Assembly (NCBI RefSeq): GCF_011764485.1
Contig: NZ_AP022848.1
Location: 4,678,001 to 4,742,000, forward strand
Reading direction: 5' to 3'
Source of the DNA: Bosea sp. ANAM02
Lineage (GTDB): Bacteria > Pseudomonadota > Alphaproteobacteria > Rhizobiales > Beijerinckiaceae
DNA length: 64,000 bases
Shown: in pieces, positions 1-7,453 of the stretch
How the letters are laid out: each line of letters opens with the position of its first letter
How positions within the stretch are numbered: the first letter of the stretch is position 1
Translations under genes and position numbers: made by a program
The notes under the pieces: generated by a model
What the model was told of the DNA's origin: nothing
Databases searched by the model: none
The model's input: only the letters and a program-made list of their open reading frames with translations

Positions 1-2
1 AG

Positions 3-203
3 CGCTACGGCGGCGACAAGGACGCGGCCGGCGCCCGCGAGAGCCTGAAGGCCTGGATGGCGGCCCAGCCGACAGGGATCGAGGGCCGGCGCCAGATGCC
101 GCAGTTCAACCTGACCGAGCAGGAACTCAACGATCTCGCCGACTTCCTGGAATGGACGAGCCGGATCAAGACCCAGAACTGGCCGCCCAACGATGCCGGC
201 TGA
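3..203 (+). CDS. norC: Nitric oxide reductase cytochrome c subunit NorC, C-terminal part
   Basis: Only the last 66 residues are inside the window; the reading frame runs in from the left edge and ends at the TGA at 201-203. The visible part (RYGGDKDAAGARESLKAWM..., then MPQFNLTEQELNDLADFLEW) is the helical tail of a c-type cytochrome; the methionine in MPQFN is in the place of the usual distal haem ligand. NorC is the membrane-anchored cytochrome that passes electrons to NorB. The identification rests mainly on position directly in front of norB and on the tail pattern; the CxxCH haem motif is not in the window. The norB start codon lies 22 bases downstream of the stop, so the two are surely cotranscribed. 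Confidence 0.85.
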   Translation, partial: RYGGDKDAAGARESLKAWMAAQPTGIEGRRQMPQFNLTEQELNDLADFLEWTSRIKTQNWPPNDAG

Positions 204-225
204 GATGTCGCGACAGGAGAGAGCC

Positions 226-1590
226 ATGCCAGGCTACAATACGACCAGATATCAGACCCAGAACGTCGCGATGCTGTATTTCTACGGCGCGCTGACGCTG
301 TTCCTCGCCCAGGTCACCTTCGGGCTGGTCGCCGGCCTGATCTACGTGCTGCCGAACACGCTGTCTGAGCTGCTGCCCTTCAACATCGTGCGCATGATCC
401 ACACCAATGCGCTGGTGGTCTGGCTGCTGCTCGGCTTCATGGGCGCAACCTACTATCTGCTGCCCGAGGAGGCGCAGACCGAACTTTACAGCCGCAAGCT
501 CGCCGTTTTGCAGTTCTGGCTGTTCTTCATCGCGGCCGCGATCGCCGTCGTCGGCTATCTCTTCCGCATCCATGAGGGGCGGGAATTCCTCGAGCAGCCT
601 TTCATCATCAAGGTCGGCATCGTGGTGGTCGTGCTGATCTTCCTGTTCAACATCACCATGACCTCGCTGAAGGGCCGCAAGACCACCGTCACCAACATCC
701 TGCTCTTCGGCCTCTGGGGCCTGGCGATCTTCTTCCTCTTCGCCTTCTACAACCCGGCCAACCTTGCGCTCGACAAGATGTATTGGTGGTATGTCATCCA
801 TCTCTGGGTGGAAGGCGTCTGGGAGCTGATCATGGCCTCCGTCCTGGCCTTCCTGATGATCAAGCTCAACGGCGTCGACCGCGAGGTCGTGGAGAAGTGG
901 CTCTACGTCATCGTCGGACTCGCCCTGTTCTCCGGCATCCTCGGCACCGGCCATCACTATTACTGGATCGGCGCGCCCGGATACTGGCAGTGGATCGGCT
1001 CGCTGTTCTCGACGCTCGAGGTCGCGCCGTTCTTCACCATGATCCTCTTCACGGTGCACATGACCTGGAAGGCGGGCCGCAACCACCCCAACCGCGCCGC
1101 CCTGCTCTGGTCGGTCGGATGCTCGGTCATGGCCTTCATCGGCGCCGGCATCTGGGGCTTCCTGAACACGCTATCCTTCGTCAACTACTACTCGCACGGC
1201 ACGCAGCTCACCGCCGCCCACGGCCACCTCGCCTTCTTCGGCGCCTATGTGATGCTGAACCTTGCCGTGATGGCCTATGCGATCCCCGAGCTGAAGGGCC
1301 GCGCGCCCTACAACCAGTGGCTCTCGATCGTCAGCTTCTGGCTCATGTGCTCGGCGATGATCGTGATGACCTTTGCCCTGACCTTCGCGGGCGTTGTCCA
1401 GATCCACCTCCAGCGCGTGATGGGCCAGTTCTTCATGGAGGTCCAGGAGCACCTTGTCCTGTTCTACTGGATCCGGCTCGGCTCGGGGGTCGCGGTGGTG
1501 CTCGCGGCGCTGATGTTCGCCTGGGCCGTCCTGGTGCCCGGCCGCGAGCGGAGTGCCGAGCCGATCGGCCTCGCCCAGCCTGCCGAATGA
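226..1590 (+). CDS. norB: Nitric oxide reductase large subunit NorB (cNOR)
   Basis: NorB reduces two NO to N2O in the cytoplasmic membrane, using electrons from NorC. The 454-residue protein is a chain of about twelve hydrophobic helices and carries all signature residues of cNOR: a low-spin haem histidine in MIHTNALVVW, the non-haem iron site H and E spaced by four in HLWVEGVWE, the HH pair in GTGHHYYW, and the HxH haem pair in AAHGHLAFFG. An upstream in-frame ATG at 193 overlaps norC; I prefer ATG 226 because an AGGAGAG ribosome site sits at 215-221 and the protein then begins MPGYNTTRYQTQ as in typical NorB. It is followed by norQ and norD, the usual cNOR maturation pair. Regulation must come from a promoter upstream of norC, outside the window. 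Confidence 0.97.
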   Translation: MPGYNTTRYQTQNVAMLYFYGALTLFLAQVTFGLVAGLIYVLPNTLSELLPFNIVRMIHTNALVVWLLLGFMGATYYLLPEEAQTELYSRKLAVLQFWLFFIAAAIAVVGYLFRIHEGREFLEQPFIIKVGIVVVVLIFLFNITMTSLKGRKTTVTNILLFGLWGLAIFFLFAFYNPANLALDKMYWWYVIHLWVEGVWELIMASVLAFLMIKLNGVDREVVEKWLYVIVGLALFSGILGTGHHYYWIGAPGYWQWIGSLFSTLEVAPFFTMILFTVHMTWKAGRNHPNRAALLWSVGCSVMAFIGAGIWGFLNTLSFVNYYSHGTQLTAAHGHLAFFGAYVMLNLAVMAYAIPELKGRAPYNQWLSIVSFWLMCSAMIVMTFALTFAGVVQIHLQRVMGQFFMEVQEHLVLFYWIRLGSGVAVVLAALMFAWAVLVPGRERSAEPIGLAQPAE

Positions 1591-1659
1591 CGGACCTTCG
1601 CCCGGCGGCGCCCCCGCCGCCGGGCCTCCATTTCCGCACCACCGCGTGAGGACACCAGC

Positions 1660-2484
1660 ATGAACATGATCCAGAAGCCGTCCGCCGGCCTGCCCATCCC
1701 TGCGCCCGCGGACATCCCCGCCTACACCGCCTCCGGCAACGAGCTCTTCCTGTTCGAGAAGGCCTGGGAGCGGCGCCTGCCGCTGCTGCTGAAGGGGCCG
1801 ACCGGATCGGGCAAGACCCGTTTCGTCGCGCACATGGCCGGCAGGCTCGGCCTGCCGCTCTTCACGGTCTCCTGCCATGACGACCTGTCCGCTGCGGATC
1901 TCACCGGCCGCCACCTGCTCAAGGGCGGCGAGACCGTCTGGGTCGACGGCCCCCTGACGCGGGCCGTGCGCGAGGGCGGGCTCTGCTATCTCGACGAGAT
2001 CGTCGAGGCCCGCAAGGACGTGGCGGTGGTGCTGCATCCGCTCACCGACGACCGGCGCATCCTGCCGCTGGAGCGCACCGGCGAGCTGCTCGCGGCCCCG
2101 CCCTCCTTCATGATCGCGGTCTCCTACAACCCCGGCTACCAGAACCTTCTGAAGAACCTGAAGCCCTCGACCCGGCAGCGCTTCGTCTCGATCAGCTTCG
2201 ACTTCCTGCCGCGCGATCAGGAGATCGCGGTCGTCGCGCAGGAAAGCGGGCTCGACGAGGCCGCGGTCGCGCCGCTGGTCGATCTCGCCCGTCGTCTGCG
2301 CACGCTCAAGGGCCAGGACATCGAGGAAGGCGTCTCGACCCGCCTCCTCGTCTATGCCGCAAGCCTGATCGCCGCCGGCCTGCCTCGGCAGGAAGCCGTG
2401 ATGGCCGCGATCATCGAGCCGCTGACAGACGAACCCGAAGTCCGCGCGGGGCTGGTCGAAATCGCCCGCGCCGTCCTCGCCTAG
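1660..2484 (+). CDS. norQ: NorQ, MoxR/CbbQ-type AAA+ ATPase for NO reductase maturation
   Basis: NorQ is a hexameric AAA+ ATPase that, together with NorD, is needed to activate the NO reductase, most likely by helping insert the non-haem iron into NorB (established for the family). The 274-residue protein has a Walker A motif GPTGSGKT near residue 45, a Walker B/DE motif CYLDEIVEA near residue 110, and a sensor-1 like SYNPGYQNL. Length and motif spacing are those of the CbbQ/NirQ/NorQ family. It starts 69 bases after norB and is followed by norD after only ten bases, so it is part of the norCBQD operon. Two Met codons (1660, 1666) are possible starts; the choice makes no functional difference. 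Confidence 0.95.
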   Translation: MNMIQKPSAGLPIPAPADIPAYTASGNELFLFEKAWERRLPLLLKGPTGSGKTRFVAHMAGRLGLPLFTVSCHDDLSAADLTGRHLLKGGETVWVDGPLTRAVREGGLCYLDEIVEARKDVAVVLHPLTDDRRILPLERTGELLAAPPSFMIAVSYNPGYQNLLKNLKPSTRQRFVSISFDFLPRDQEIAVVAQESGLDEAAVAPLVDLARRLRTLKGQDIEEGVSTRLLVYAASLIAAGLPRQEAVMAAIIEPLTDEPEVRAGLVEIARAVLA

Positions 2485-2494
2485 GAGCGCCGCG

Positions 2495-4387
2495 ATGCTG
2501 GACTTCCTGGAAATGGAAGAGACGGTCGGGCGCTTCTGGCACAAGCTGGTCGGCGATACCGCCAGCTTGCCGCATCATCCCGAAGCTGCGGTGGCATTGT
2601 CCTCGATCACGTCGACGCTGGCCGTCTGCTTCCGCGGCTTCGGCGGTGAGCCGGGCGTCAGGATCGTTCCGGCACGCGGGCGCGCGGCCACCCACCGGCT
2701 GCGGCTGCGTCAGCGCGTCGGCCTCGGCGAGGAGCGGCTGGTCCAGGCGCTCCGCACGCCGGACAGCCTGCAGCTTCCGGCCGAGATCGCCCTCTTCCCG
2801 GAGCGCAGCCTCAATCGCGATCTGTATGTCTGGCTCGCTGCCGCCATGTCGGCTGCGCCGCCCGCCCCGGTGGCGCAGGGCGATCCGCTCCGGCGCGACC
2901 TTGCCCTGATCGCGGCGGCACGCGCTTTGGTCTCGACCGTTCTCGAAAGCTTCGCCGGCTTGGTCCCTGTCTACCGCCGGCTTGCCGAGGCGACGCTGGC
3001 CGGCCGGCACCGCCAGGGCCTGCCCGCGACCGAAGCGAAAGTGGAGGCGCTCATCTGCGCGCTGCTGCGGGGCGACGACGTCGACCTTTCGTCCGCGGCT
3101 TGGTCGATGGCTGCGCCGGCCGGCTATCTGCCGGCCCTCGGCGTGCCGCTCTGGCCGTTGGCGAGCGCGGTCGCTCCCGCCCGCACGCGCCGGCGCGACG
3201 AGGACCAGCCGCCGCCGGCTTCGACGAGGGCCGAGGAGCAGATGAAGGCCTATACCGCCAGCCGCGACGAGACGGCGGAAGAGTGGCGCGAGCGCAGCCC
3301 CTTCATCCTCAACCGCTTCGAGAAGATCCTGGCGATGTCGGAGATGGTCGCGGTCGACCGTCCCTCCGACGACAGCGAGGAACATGACCCGGAAGCCGCC
3401 GACGAGCTCGACGAGATGGTCCTGAGCGAGCGCAAGGGCCGCCCGGCTTCGCGCTTCCGCTTCGATCTCGACCTGCCCCCGGAGGCGATGGACGAGACGG
3501 CGATCGCCGGCGCCCTGTCCTATCCGGAATGGGATTTCCGCAGCGCCTCCTATCGTGAGGATCATTGCCGCGTGCTTGCCGGTTTGGCCCAGCAGGAGCT
3601 GGTGCCGCCGGTGCAGGATGCCGCGACCCGCGCGCTGGTGCGCCAAGTGCGGCGGCAGTTCGAGGCCTTGCGGCCGCTCCGCGAGCCGCAGCGAGGCCAG
3701 ATCGACGGCCCCGATCTCGACCTCGACGCCGTGGTGCGCCGCCAGGCCGATCTCGCCGCCGGCGGCTCCGGCAGCGACCGCATCCATCTGGCGAGCCGGC
3801 CGCAGGCGCACGACCTCGCCGTGACCACGCTGATGGACGTCTCGCTCTCGACCGATTCCTGGTTCGACGATCTGCGCGTGCTCGATGTCGAGAAGCAGGC
3901 GCTCACCGTCTTTGCCCATGGCCTGGCCGCCTGCGGCGACCGCCACGAGATCCTCACCTTCACCTCGCGCCGGCGCGACTGGGTGCGGATCGAGACGGTG
4001 AAGCGCTTCGACGAAGCGATGGGACCGGCGGTGGAGGCGCGCATCGCCGCCCTGAAGCCCGGCTACTACACGCGCATCGGCACGGCGATCCGCCATGCCG
4101 CAGCCGGCCTGAAGGCGAGGCCCGATCGGCGCAAGCTCCTGCTCGTCCTGACCGACGGCAAGCCCAACGACATCGACCATTACGAAGGCCGCTTCGCGAT
4201 GGAGGATACGCGCATGGCGGTGATCGAGGCGCGGCGCGCCGGCATCTGCGTCTTCGCCGTCACCGTCGACCGGGAATCGCGCGCTTACATCCCGCATCTC
4301 TTCGGCCGCAATGGCCACGCCGTGGTCGCCCGGCTCGATCGCCTGCCGGCCGCCCTGCCGGCGATTTACCGCGCGCTGGCCACCTGA
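2495..4387 (+). CDS. norD: NorD, von Willebrand factor A domain protein for NO reductase activation
   Basis: NorD is the partner of the NorQ ATPase. The 630-residue protein ends in a VWA domain (roughly residues 440-630) with the metal-ion adhesion motif DVSLSTDSW (DxSxS) and a later LVLTDGKPND. The large N-terminal part is helical and is specific to NorD/CbbO proteins. A stretch around residues 225-250 is rich in Arg, Asp and Pro (ARTRRRDEDQPPPASTRAEE) and probably a linker. The gene follows norQ by ten bases. VWA and MoxR pairs normally act together on a metalloenzyme; here the target is NorB. There is no sign of truncation. A very long open frame on the opposite strand across this region is only a mirror of the high-GC codon pattern. 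Confidence 0.95.
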   Translation: MLDFLEMEETVGRFWHKLVGDTASLPHHPEAAVALSSITSTLAVCFRGFGGEPGVRIVPARGRAATHRLRLRQRVGLGEERLVQALRTPDSLQLPAEIALFPERSLNRDLYVWLAAAMSAAPPAPVAQGDPLRRDLALIAAARALVSTVLESFAGLVPVYRRLAEATLAGRHRQGLPATEAKVEALICALLRGDDVDLSSAAWSMAAPAGYLPALGVPLWPLASAVAPARTRRRDEDQPPPASTRAEEQMKAYTASRDETAEEWRERSPFILNRFEKILAMSEMVAVDRPSDDSEEHDPEAADELDEMVLSERKGRPASRFRFDLDLPPEAMDETAIAGALSYPEWDFRSASYREDHCRVLAGLAQQELVPPVQDAATRALVRQVRRQFEALRPLREPQRGQIDGPDLDLDAVVRRQADLAAGGSGSDRIHLASRPQAHDLAVTTLMDVSLSTDSWFDDLRVLDVEKQALTVFAHGLAACGDRHEILTFTSRRRDWVRIETVKRFDEAMGPAVEARIAALKPGYYTRIGTAIRHAAAGLKARPDRRKLLLVLTDGKPNDIDHYEGRFAMEDTRMAVIEARRAGICVFAVTVDRESRAYIPHLFGRNGHAVVARLDRLPAALPAIYRALAT

Positions 4388-4406
4388 GTGCCCGAAGCCA
4401 AAAGCA

Positions 4407-4529
4407 AGCCCTCGTCCTGAGGAGCCGTTTCGCCAGAAATGGCGTCTCGAAGGATGCTCCAGGAGGCTCCGGAACCATCTGGAGCATCCTTCGAGACGCA
4501 GCCTTCCGCTGCTCCTCAGGATGAGGGCT
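4407..4529. repeat. Long two-tier palindromic element (REP/RIME-like hairpin)
   Basis: An outer inverted repeat (4407-4425 against 4511-4529, 18 of 19 bases paired) encloses a perfect 20-base inverted repeat (4443-4462 against 4479-4498). The transcript could fold into a large hairpin of about 120 bases. The core words (CCTGAGGAGC, GTCTCGAAGGATG) are the kind seen in dispersed palindromes of Bradyrhizobium and Bosea-like genomes; this is recollection, not a search result. It sits just after norD and before the small membrane peptide gene, so it may stabilise the nor transcript, partly terminate it, or simply be a mobile palindrome. Confidence 0.8.
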
Positions 4530-4561
4530 CGAACGTCAAGACAAGCGTTGAGGAGAACGCC

Positions 4562-4717
4562 ATGACCGACGCTCAGATGGGTCTCGTCGTCGCCACGCCC
4601 GCGATCATCGTGATGGCCCTGCTGCTCTACCGGATGGGCGTGCTCCAGAAAGGCGGCGTCGCCGCCGCCGTCATGATGTCGCTCGCCATCGCCGTCCTGC
4701 TCTTCCTCGAACAGTGA
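4562..4717 (+). CDS. Small single- or two-helix membrane peptide of the nor cluster (51 aa)
   Basis: A 51-residue open frame starting MTDAQMGLVVATPAIIVM contains two hydrophobic stretches (about residues 8-24 and 32-48) separated by a short RMGVLQKGG turn, and ends at TGA 4715-4717. An upstream GAGGAG at 4549-4554 gives a good ribosome site, which supports ATG 4562 and not any start further upstream inside the palindromic repeat. It lies between norD and the FNR/NnrR-like box at 4738, in the same direction as the nor operon. I do not recognise the family. A small membrane subunit or assembly factor for NO reductase is a reasonable guess from place and topology only. Confidence 0.6.
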   Translation: MTDAQMGLVVATPAIIVMALLLYRMGVLQKGGVAAAVMMSLAIAVLLFLEQ

Positions 4718-4737
4718 GGCCGCCAAAAGCGCGCAGT

Positions 4738-4751
4738 TTGCGCTTCGGCAA
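4738..4751. promoter_or_regulatory. FNR/NnrR-type box TTGCGCTTCGGCAA
   Basis: A 14-base TTG-N8-CAA site with near-palindromic arms. It lies 68 bases before the start codon of the DUF2249 gene at 4820. If an activator binds at about -41.5, transcription would begin near 4786, which leaves a sensible leader with the ribosome site inside it. One of six such boxes in the first 28.5 kb. Confidence 0.65.
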
Positions 4752-4819
4752 ATTGCCGCAGGGAGGGCTCCGTTAGGCTGGAGAGCCGCCCGCATCGGGG
4801 CCGCAACCGGAGCCGAACC

Positions 4820-5128
4820 ATGACCATCCAGCCTCTCGAACCGCTCGACGTGCGCACGATTCCGCCGGTCGTGCGCCATGCCACGATCTTCGGCATCCTG
4901 GAGCGGCTCTCCCCCGGCGATGCCTTCAGCATCGTCAACGATCACGATCCCGCGCCGCTGCGCCGGCAGATCGACGCGCGTTATCCCGGCGTCTATTCCT
5001 GGGGCTACATCGTCCAGGGTCCGGAGATCTGGCAGGTCGAGATCGGCCGCAACGAAGCCGGCAGCGATGAATATGCCGCCGATTGCGGCGGCCATGACGA
5101 AGGCCATTCCTGCACCTGCGGTCACTGA
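4820..5128 (+). CDS. DUF2249 domain protein with Cys/His-rich tail
   Basis: This 102-residue protein (MTIQPLEPLDVRTIPPVVRH...) is a single DUF2249 domain: an N-terminal DVR segment, the pattern LSPGDAFSIVNDHDPAPL, then a tail that ends in CGGHDEGHSCTCGH. DUF2249 proteins are small, recur in denitrification and haem/redox gene neighbourhoods, and resemble TusA-like folds; their biochemical role is not settled. The terminal cluster of three Cys and four His could bind a metal and is unusual enough to note. An FNR/NnrR-type box lies upstream at 4738-4751. The gene opens a run of four genes up to 7339, which lies between norD and nirK. Confidence 0.8.
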   Translation: MTIQPLEPLDVRTIPPVVRHATIFGILERLSPGDAFSIVNDHDPAPLRRQIDARYPGVYSWGYIVQGPEIWQVEIGRNEAGSDEYAADCGGHDEGHSCTCGH

Positions 5129-5155
5129 CCGCTTCGCATCCGGGAGACCGCAGCC

Positions 5156-6553
5156 ATGCCGATGGCATCGCTGTCCCGCTGGACGATGAGCTACTTCGCG
5201 GCCGCGCTCGCCTTCCTGCTTGCGGCCGAGGCTCTCGCCGTCGCCGGCATCGGCTATCCCGCCGCCGGCCTCGGGGAGCCCGCGACACTCGTCCTCGTCC
5301 ACCTCGTGGCTGTCGGCTGGCTCAGCCTCGCCATGGCCGGCGCGCTGCTGCAGTTCGTGCCGGTTCTGGTCTCCCGCCCGCTTGCCTTCCCCCAACTCGC
5401 TCTGCCGGTGCTGGCCGCGCTGGCCGCCGGCCTCATCCTGCTCAGCACCGGCTTCGCCACGCTGGCCGGCTGGATCGACGCCCCGCTCGACCTCCTGCCG
5501 CTGGGCGGCGCCGCGCTGCTCTCGGGCCTGACCCTGCTCGGCCTGATGCTGGCCGTGACGCTGCTGAACGCGAGGCCCATCGCCTTGTTCGCCCGTTTCG
5601 TCCTCGTCGGCCTCGCCTGCCTCGCAGCCACGGCGATGAGCGGCGCGGCCTTCACCACGCTCCTGTCGGGACGCGGTGGCTGGCTCGGCCACGTCGCGTT
5701 GCTTCCCGACGGCCTGCCCTTCCACGCCCTGCTCGGCCTGGGCGGCTGGCTCGGCCTGATCGCCTTCGGCGTCACCTACCGCCTCTTCGTCATGTTCATG
5801 ATGGCGCCGGAGCCGCCCGCACGCGGGGTGCGCCCGGTGCTGCTGTTGGCCAGCCTGGGGCTCGGCCTCGCCTTCGCGGGCCTCGCCGCCCCCTTCGCCG
5901 GCATCGAGCCCGGCGCCACCTGGATCGTAGCGGCGCTCATCATGCTCGTCCTGGCCAGCCTCCTCTACGGCCGGGGCATCCTCGCGCTTTACAGCGCCCG
6001 CAGGCGCAAGGCGCTGGAGATCAACATGCTCGCCAGCATTCCCGCCTTTGCGGCGCTCGCGCTTGGATTGGCGCTGCTGCCGGTCGCCGTCGTGGCCCAT
6101 GCCGGGGACGGCTCGATCGCGGCACTCGTCTTCCTCGTCGTCTTCGGCTGGCTTGGCGGCTTGACGCTGGCGCAGCTCGTGAAGATCGTCTCCTTCATGA
6201 CCTGGCTCGAAACCTATGCGCCCCGGCTCGGGCGCGGCCCGGCGCCGCGCGTCGGCGATCTCGTCGCCATGCCGCGCACCGGCTGGTGGTTCCTGCTCTA
6301 CTATGCAGGGGTCGCGTTCGGAACGGCGGCGCTCGCGATGGAGGCGACCGGCGGCTTCCGATCGAGCATGGCGATCGGCCTGGCGGGAACGATCGGCATC
6401 GCCGCCGAGCTGGTCCACATCCGCCGCTTGTCGCAGATCAAGGCTGCCGACCGGCCGCCGGCGCATGAACGCCCCAGGCTCTTCGCCGCTCGGGCAGAGG
6501 AAAGGAGACCGGACCATGTCCACACCGGAACCATCGCCCATCCGCGAGCTTGA
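5156..6553 (+). CDS. Polytopic membrane protein of denitrification cluster, haem-copper-oxidase-subunit-I-like
   Basis: A 465-residue protein with about twelve hydrophobic segments and a hydrophilic tail after residue 425. Histidines lie inside or at the edge of helices in LVHLVAVGWLSL (around residue 49) and LPFHALLGLGGWLGL (around residue 190), in patterns like those of NnrS and subunit-I-like proteins that occur next to DUF2249 genes in denitrifiers. I cannot find the complete set of haem and copper ligands of a working oxidase or of NorB, so it is not a second NO reductase. It begins 27 bases after the DUF2249 gene, with GGGAGA in front of ATG 5156, and overlaps the next gene by 38 bases. 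Function unknown; an NO- or haem-handling membrane protein is likely from context. Confidence 0.55.
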   Translation: MPMASLSRWTMSYFAAALAFLLAAEALAVAGIGYPAAGLGEPATLVLVHLVAVGWLSLAMAGALLQFVPVLVSRPLAFPQLALPVLAALAAGLILLSTGFATLAGWIDAPLDLLPLGGAALLSGLTLLGLMLAVTLLNARPIALFARFVLVGLACLAATAMSGAAFTTLLSGRGGWLGHVALLPDGLPFHALLGLGGWLGLIAFGVTYRLFVMFMMAPEPPARGVRPVLLLASLGLGLAFAGLAAPFAGIEPGATWIVAALIMLVLASLLYGRGILALYSARRRKALEINMLASIPAFAALALGLALLPVAVVAHAGDGSIAALVFLVVFGWLGGLTLAQLVKIVSFMTWLETYAPRLGRGPAPRVGDLVAMPRTGWWFLLYYAGVAFGTAALAMEATGGFRSSMAIGLAGTIGIAAELVHIRRLSQIKAADRPPAHERPRLFAARAEERRPDHVHTGTIAHPRA

Positions 6554-7058
6554 CGTCCGCCCGATGCTGCTGGCCGGCGAGGAGCCGTTCCAGGCGATCA
6601 TGGAGGCCGTCGGCGCGCTGGCGCCGGGCGAGTCCCTGCGCCTCGTCGCGCCCTTCCGGCCGGTGCCGCTGTTCTCGGTGATGGCCAATCGCGGCTTCTC
6701 CGCCAGTGACCGCCCGCTCGACGGCGGCGACTGGGAAGTCGTGTTTTCGCCTGTCGCCGAGATGCAGGCCGAGGCCGGGCTCGCCACGGGCAGCAGCCCC
6801 TCCGCCATCTTCTGGGGCGACCCCGTCGAGGAGCTCGACCTGATCGATCTCGAACCGCCGGAGCCGATGGTGCGCATCCTTGAAGCACTCGAGGCGCTGC
6901 AGCCCGGCGATGTGCTGTTCGCACTGCTCGCCCGCGAGCCGGTCTTCCTCTTTCCGGAACTGGCCAAGCGCCAGCATGAATGGGCCGGCAATTTCGACGC
7001 GTCCGGCACGGCCTATCGCCTGCTCGTGCGCCATGGCGGCGGGAGGGCGCACGGATGA
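6516..7058 (+). CDS. Tandem DUF2249 domain protein
   Basis: A 180-residue protein containing two copies of the DUF2249 pattern: ELDVRPMLLAGEEPFQAIMEAVGALAPGES in the first half, and DLEPPEPMVRILEALEALQPGDV in the second. The start ATG 6516 is chosen because AAAGGAGA lies at 6501-6508 and because the first domain begins right after it; an open frame extends further upstream but only as a mirror of the preceding gene. It overlaps the previous gene by 38 bases and the following MIP18 gene by four (ATGA), so the genes are translationally coupled. With the protein at 4820 there are three DUF2249 domains in this operon, one with a Cys/His-rich tail and two without. Confidence 0.75.
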   Translation: MSTPEPSPIRELDVRPMLLAGEEPFQAIMEAVGALAPGESLRLVAPFRPVPLFSVMANRGFSASDRPLDGGDWEVVFSPVAEMQAEAGLATGSSPSAIFWGDPVEELDLIDLEPPEPMVRILEALEALQPGDVLFALLAREPVFLFPELAKRQHEWAGNFDASGTAYRLLVRHGGGRAHG

Positions 7059-7339
7059 GCACCAATCTGGAGCGCCTCGTCGAGATCGCGCTGCGTGACG
7101 TGCTCGACCCCGAGATGGGCCGCAGCATCATCGACCTCGGCCTGATCTACGCGATCGCGGCGGCGCCGGACGGTTCGGTCGCGATCACCATGACGACGAC
7201 CACGCGTGGCTGCCCGCTCACCGGCTTCCTGAAGGAGGCCGTGGCCTTTGCCGCCGGCGCCGTCGAGGGCGTCACGGGCGTCACCGTAACGCTGACCTAT
7301 GAGCCGGCCTGGGAGCCAGCAATGGTCGCCGCCGAGTGA
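7055..7339 (+). CDS. MIP18/DUF59 family metal-sulfur cluster assembly protein (PaaD/SufT-like)
   Basis: The 94-residue protein shows the MIP18 family core: LRDVLDPEMGRSIIDLGLIY, then the TTRGCPLTG loop with the conserved cysteine, and a final ALTYEP-like segment (VTVTLTYEPAWEP). Family members such as SufT and PaaD help iron-sulfur or di-iron proteins to mature. The gene overlaps the stop of the tandem DUF2249 gene (ATGA at 7055-7058) and is the last gene before nirK. The context suggests a maturation role for a denitrification metalloprotein or repair under nitrosative stress; this is inference. Confidence 0.85.
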   Translation: MSTNLERLVEIALRDVLDPEMGRSIIDLGLIYAIAAAPDGSVAITMTTTTRGCPLTGFLKEAVAFAAGAVEGVTGVTVTLTYEPAWEPAMVAAE

Positions 7340-7369
7340 CCTAGTGTCCAGCGGCAATCGTCAGAGATG

Positions 7370-7383
7370 TTGTGCTGCAACAA
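7370..7383. promoter_or_regulatory. FNR/NnrR-type box TTGTGCTGCAACAA in front of nirK
   Basis: A TTG-N8-CAA site lying 70 bases before the nirK start codon. An activator centred at -41.5 would put the transcript start near 7418, about 36 bases before ATG 7454. This spacing is typical of NO-induced nirK promoters controlled by NnrR. Confidence 0.7.
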
Positions 7384-7453
7384 AGATCGAATTCGCCAGG
7401 CTCCTAAAGTGCTCATGACCGATCCATTGACGGTCATTGGAAGGAGACAAGCC

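Noticed and set aside
166..2544. Long minus-strand open frames opposite norB and norQ (306 and 457 codons)
   Set aside because: Both mirror genes with clear cNOR and AAA+ motifs; neither encodes a recognisable domain.
2411..7009. A 1532-codon open frame on the minus strand across norD and the DUF2249 genes
   Set aside because: Its translation is a low-complexity mix rich in Arg, Glu, Gln, Ala and Gly, it covers several well supported plus-strand genes, and arises from third-position GC bias.
7367..7453. Upstream start for nirK at 7367
   Set aside because: It would begin inside the promoter box and precede the Tat signal by 29 residues; GGAAGGAGACA fits ATG 7454.
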